Shown piece by piece: positions 59,667 to 61,224 of a stretch of DNA of 61,224 nucleotides. Numbering within the stretch: the stretch's first letter is position 1; each line of letters starts with the position of its first letter. The translations under genes and the position numbers were made by a program. The notes beneath the pieces were generated by a model that was not told the DNA's origin, made no database searches, and saw only the letters and a list, made by a program, of their open reading frames with translations. The DNA comes from Synechococcus sp. SB0662_bin_14 (lineage in GTDB: Bacteria > Cyanobacteriota > Cyanobacteriia > PCC-6307 > Cyanobiaceae): assembly GCA_009840445.1 (NCBI GenBank), contig VXNS01000032.1, positions 1-61,224 of the forward strand, read 5' to 3'.

Positions 59667-61224
59667 AGGTTAAACCCGGTTGATCAAATTCTAGCAGCCC
59701 CCCGCCAGGAGGTTCACCGTAGGGTCTGCCTCAGGAATCGGGCTCCAGCCGCACGGCGTACCACAGCACCCGCCACGGGCGACCACTGGAAGGAGATCAA
59801 CGACAAGCCCACCACCGGTGGGGTGGGAGCCATCCGCAAGAAGGTCAAGGCCACCTTCGAGGGGACAGACACCCTCACCCGTGCCGGAGTGTGCGACATG
59901 GCCAAGGCCAACGTGGAGGCCGGCTCCTTCGGCAGCTCCGCCCCATGGTGCGGCACAAGTGGCCACACCACAGACTGGGAGGCAATCTACACCGAGCTGG
60001 ATCGTCTGGCGACCTGCCGCAGCAGCACCACAACAAGCAGCACCACAACAAGCAGCACCACAACAAGCACCCAGTTGGCGACCCCCACAGTGACGATCAC
60101 GGCCGGCTCTGGCATCAGCGAGGGGACAGCCGCCGGCTTCACCCTCACCGCCAATCCCGCCCCTGCTGCTGCCCTCACTGTGGCGGTGACCGTGGCCCAG
60201 AGCGGGGACTACGCCGCAGCGGGCGCCGTCGGCAGCAAGACGGTGACCATCCCCACTGGTGGCACCGCCACCTACAGCGTGGCCACGGTGGACGACAGCA
60301 CCGATGAGGCGGACGGCTCCATCTCCTTCACACTGAACACCGGTACCGGCTACACGGTGGGCAGCACTGCCACCGCCACCGTGGTGGTGACGGACAACGA
60401 CGTGCCCGAGATCACCGTCACGGCAGGATCAGGCGTCAGCGAGGGGACAGCGGCGGTCTTCACCCTCACCGCCAATCCCGCCCCTGCCGCGCCACTCACC
60501 GTGGCGGTGACCGTGGCCCAGAGCGGAGACTACGCCGCAACGGGGGCCACGGGCAGCAAGACGGTGACGATCCCCACCGGTGGCACCGCCACCTACAGCG
60601 TGTCCACGGTGGACGACAGCAGCGACGAGGCCAACGGCTCCGTCTCGGTGACGGTGAACAGCGGCACGGGCTACACGGTGGGCAGTACTGCCACCGCCAC
60701 GGTGGCGGTGAGTGACGACGACCTGGCCACTGTCACCACACCCTCCTTTTCCATCGACGACCTGACGGTGAAGGAGGAGGCAGGCATGGTGTCTTTCAAG
60801 ATCAAGCTATCGCCCCCGTCCACCAGGATGACGGGCGTCTACGTCCAAGCCAAGGCGGGCAGCGCCACCTCTCCCGCTGATTACCTCGGTCTCAGCCAGC
60901 CTCTGATCGTGCCGTTCCCGCCGGGACAGACGGAGCGCACCGCCAAGTTCTATGTCCAGAACGACAGCCACGACGAGGGCAACGAGTCTTTCCAACTGGT
61001 GCTCTCCAACCCCTTCGGCGGGGCAGTGATTGCTGACGGTGTGGCGGAGGTCACCATCGAGAACACCGATCCGATGCCAGCGGCATGGTTGCCCCGCTTT
61101 GGCCGCACCGTCTCCCAGCAGGTGGTGGATGCCCTACAGGAGCGCTTCAGTGCTCCACCCACCCCGCCAGGGCTACACCTCACCATGGCAGGGGAGGAGC
61201 TTACCGGTTCCGGCGCCACACCCT
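59667..61224 (+). CDS. 5'-truncated Calx-beta repeat surface protein, runs off the window
   Basis: One frame is open from after the TAG at 59664 to the window end (about 519 codons) without a good start near its beginning. It opens with 'GDHWKEINDKPTTGGVGAIR' and 'KVKATFEGTDTLTRAGVCDM', a Cys-containing domain that looks internal. A Ser/Thr linker made of three 15-bp repeats follows. Two Calx-beta-like units of exactly 107 residues come next ('TVTITAGSGISEGTAAGFTL', 'PTGGTATYSVATVDDSTDEA', 'GTGYTVGSTATATVVVTDND'), then a third diverged unit. The last part ('AWLPRFGRTVSQQVVDALQE') looks like the segment preceding an autotransporter barrel. The gene seems to have lost its 5' end or starts internally. 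Confidence 0.7.
60021..60065 (+). repeat. three perfect 15-bp tandem repeats encoding a Ser/Thr linker
   Basis: AGCAGCACCACAACA occurs three times head to tail and encodes SSTTT units between the Cys-containing domain and the first Calx-beta unit. The period keeps the reading frame, so copy-number change would only alter linker length. Confidence 0.92.
60099..60740 (+). repeat. two 321-bp direct repeats encoding Calx-beta units
   Basis: Two units with an exact 321-base period (107 residues) are nearly identical at the DNA level, for example GCGAGGGGACAG and the block encoding 'GSKTVTIPTGGTATYSV' in each. They mark recent duplication within the surface-protein gene. Confidence 0.85.

Overview
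The window comes from a GC-rich unicellular cyanobacterium of the marine Synechococcus/Prochlorococcus/Cyanobium type. It carries photosystem I subunits PsaF and PsaJ, NDH-1 subunits NdhF and NdhM, the chlorophyll-cyclase partner Ycf54, a high-light-inducible protein, cyanobacterial DUF1816 and DUF3172 proteins, and a RbcR/NdhR-type LysR regulator beside ndhF. Several secreted or surface proteins (CAP plus Ig/cadherin-like plus beta-barrel, a subtilase lipoprotein, Calx-beta repeats) and many defence genes suggest a host-associated lineage such as a sponge symbiont ('Candidatus Synechococcus spongiarum'-like). That last point is inference from gene content, not proof.

Layout. (1) 0.3-14.7 kb is mostly core: NFACT/RqcH, gmk, psaJ-psaF, tsaD, hli, wecB, ycf54-pdxJ, a QueD-like gene, hisIE, a hydrophobic pentapeptide-repeat protein, tRNA-Val(CAC), an apparently acquired methyltransferase, a MacB-type permease, pyk, yggT and ychF. 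(2) 14.7-29.4 kb is an accessory, defence-rich region. It holds an Eco29kI-like restriction-modification cassette flanked by a decayed copy of the ychF 3' end. Next is a minus-strand operon encoding AlbA_2/ATPase/TPR, Swt1-HEPN/PD-(D/E)xK-like/ParA and repeat/SAP proteins. An ABC ATPase, a coiled-coil membrane protein and a broken PLD-type gene follow, then two divergent ATPase-effector pairs (AAA+PIN and RloA+RloB). (3) 29.4-39.6 kb is core again: mutS2, a glyoxalase-like gene, gatA, a DUF1816 gene, rlmB, carA, trpD and a cysteine desulfurase. (4) 39.6-48.6 kb is a surface/secretion island: an S8 protease lipoprotein, a duplicated ndhF 3' fragment, a PG-binding-like membrane protein, a 1188-aa CAP/Ig/barrel adhesin, an open frame whose start is controlled by an 8-bp repeat tract, and a coiled-coil protein. 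(5) 48.6-55.0 kb is core: ndhF, a LysR regulator, a DUF3172 gene, ndhM, a RibD-like reductase, a tandem PTPS protein and aroK. (6) 55.0-61.2 kb has an SbcCD-like pair, a YafQ toxin and antitoxin separated by a MITE-like element, and a 5'-truncated Calx-beta surface protein running off the window.

Main novelty candidates. First, the three-gene operon at 16.56-21.86 kb, whose central protein fuses a Swt1-type HEPN domain, a restriction-nuclease-like domain and a ParA-type ATPase. Second, two cargo insertions (14.7-16.4 kb and 42.0-48.6 kb) share one topology: an intact core gene, then cargo, then a second copy of that core gene's 3' end. Third, a putative phase-variable membrane protein at 46.9-47.9 kb has an ATG that joins its long open frame only when the 8-bp repeat count changes. 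Several genes differ visibly in base composition from their neighbours (16.6-19.2, 27.7-28.3, 28.8-29.4, 42.4-43.2 and 46.9-47.9 kb), which fits horizontal acquisition.
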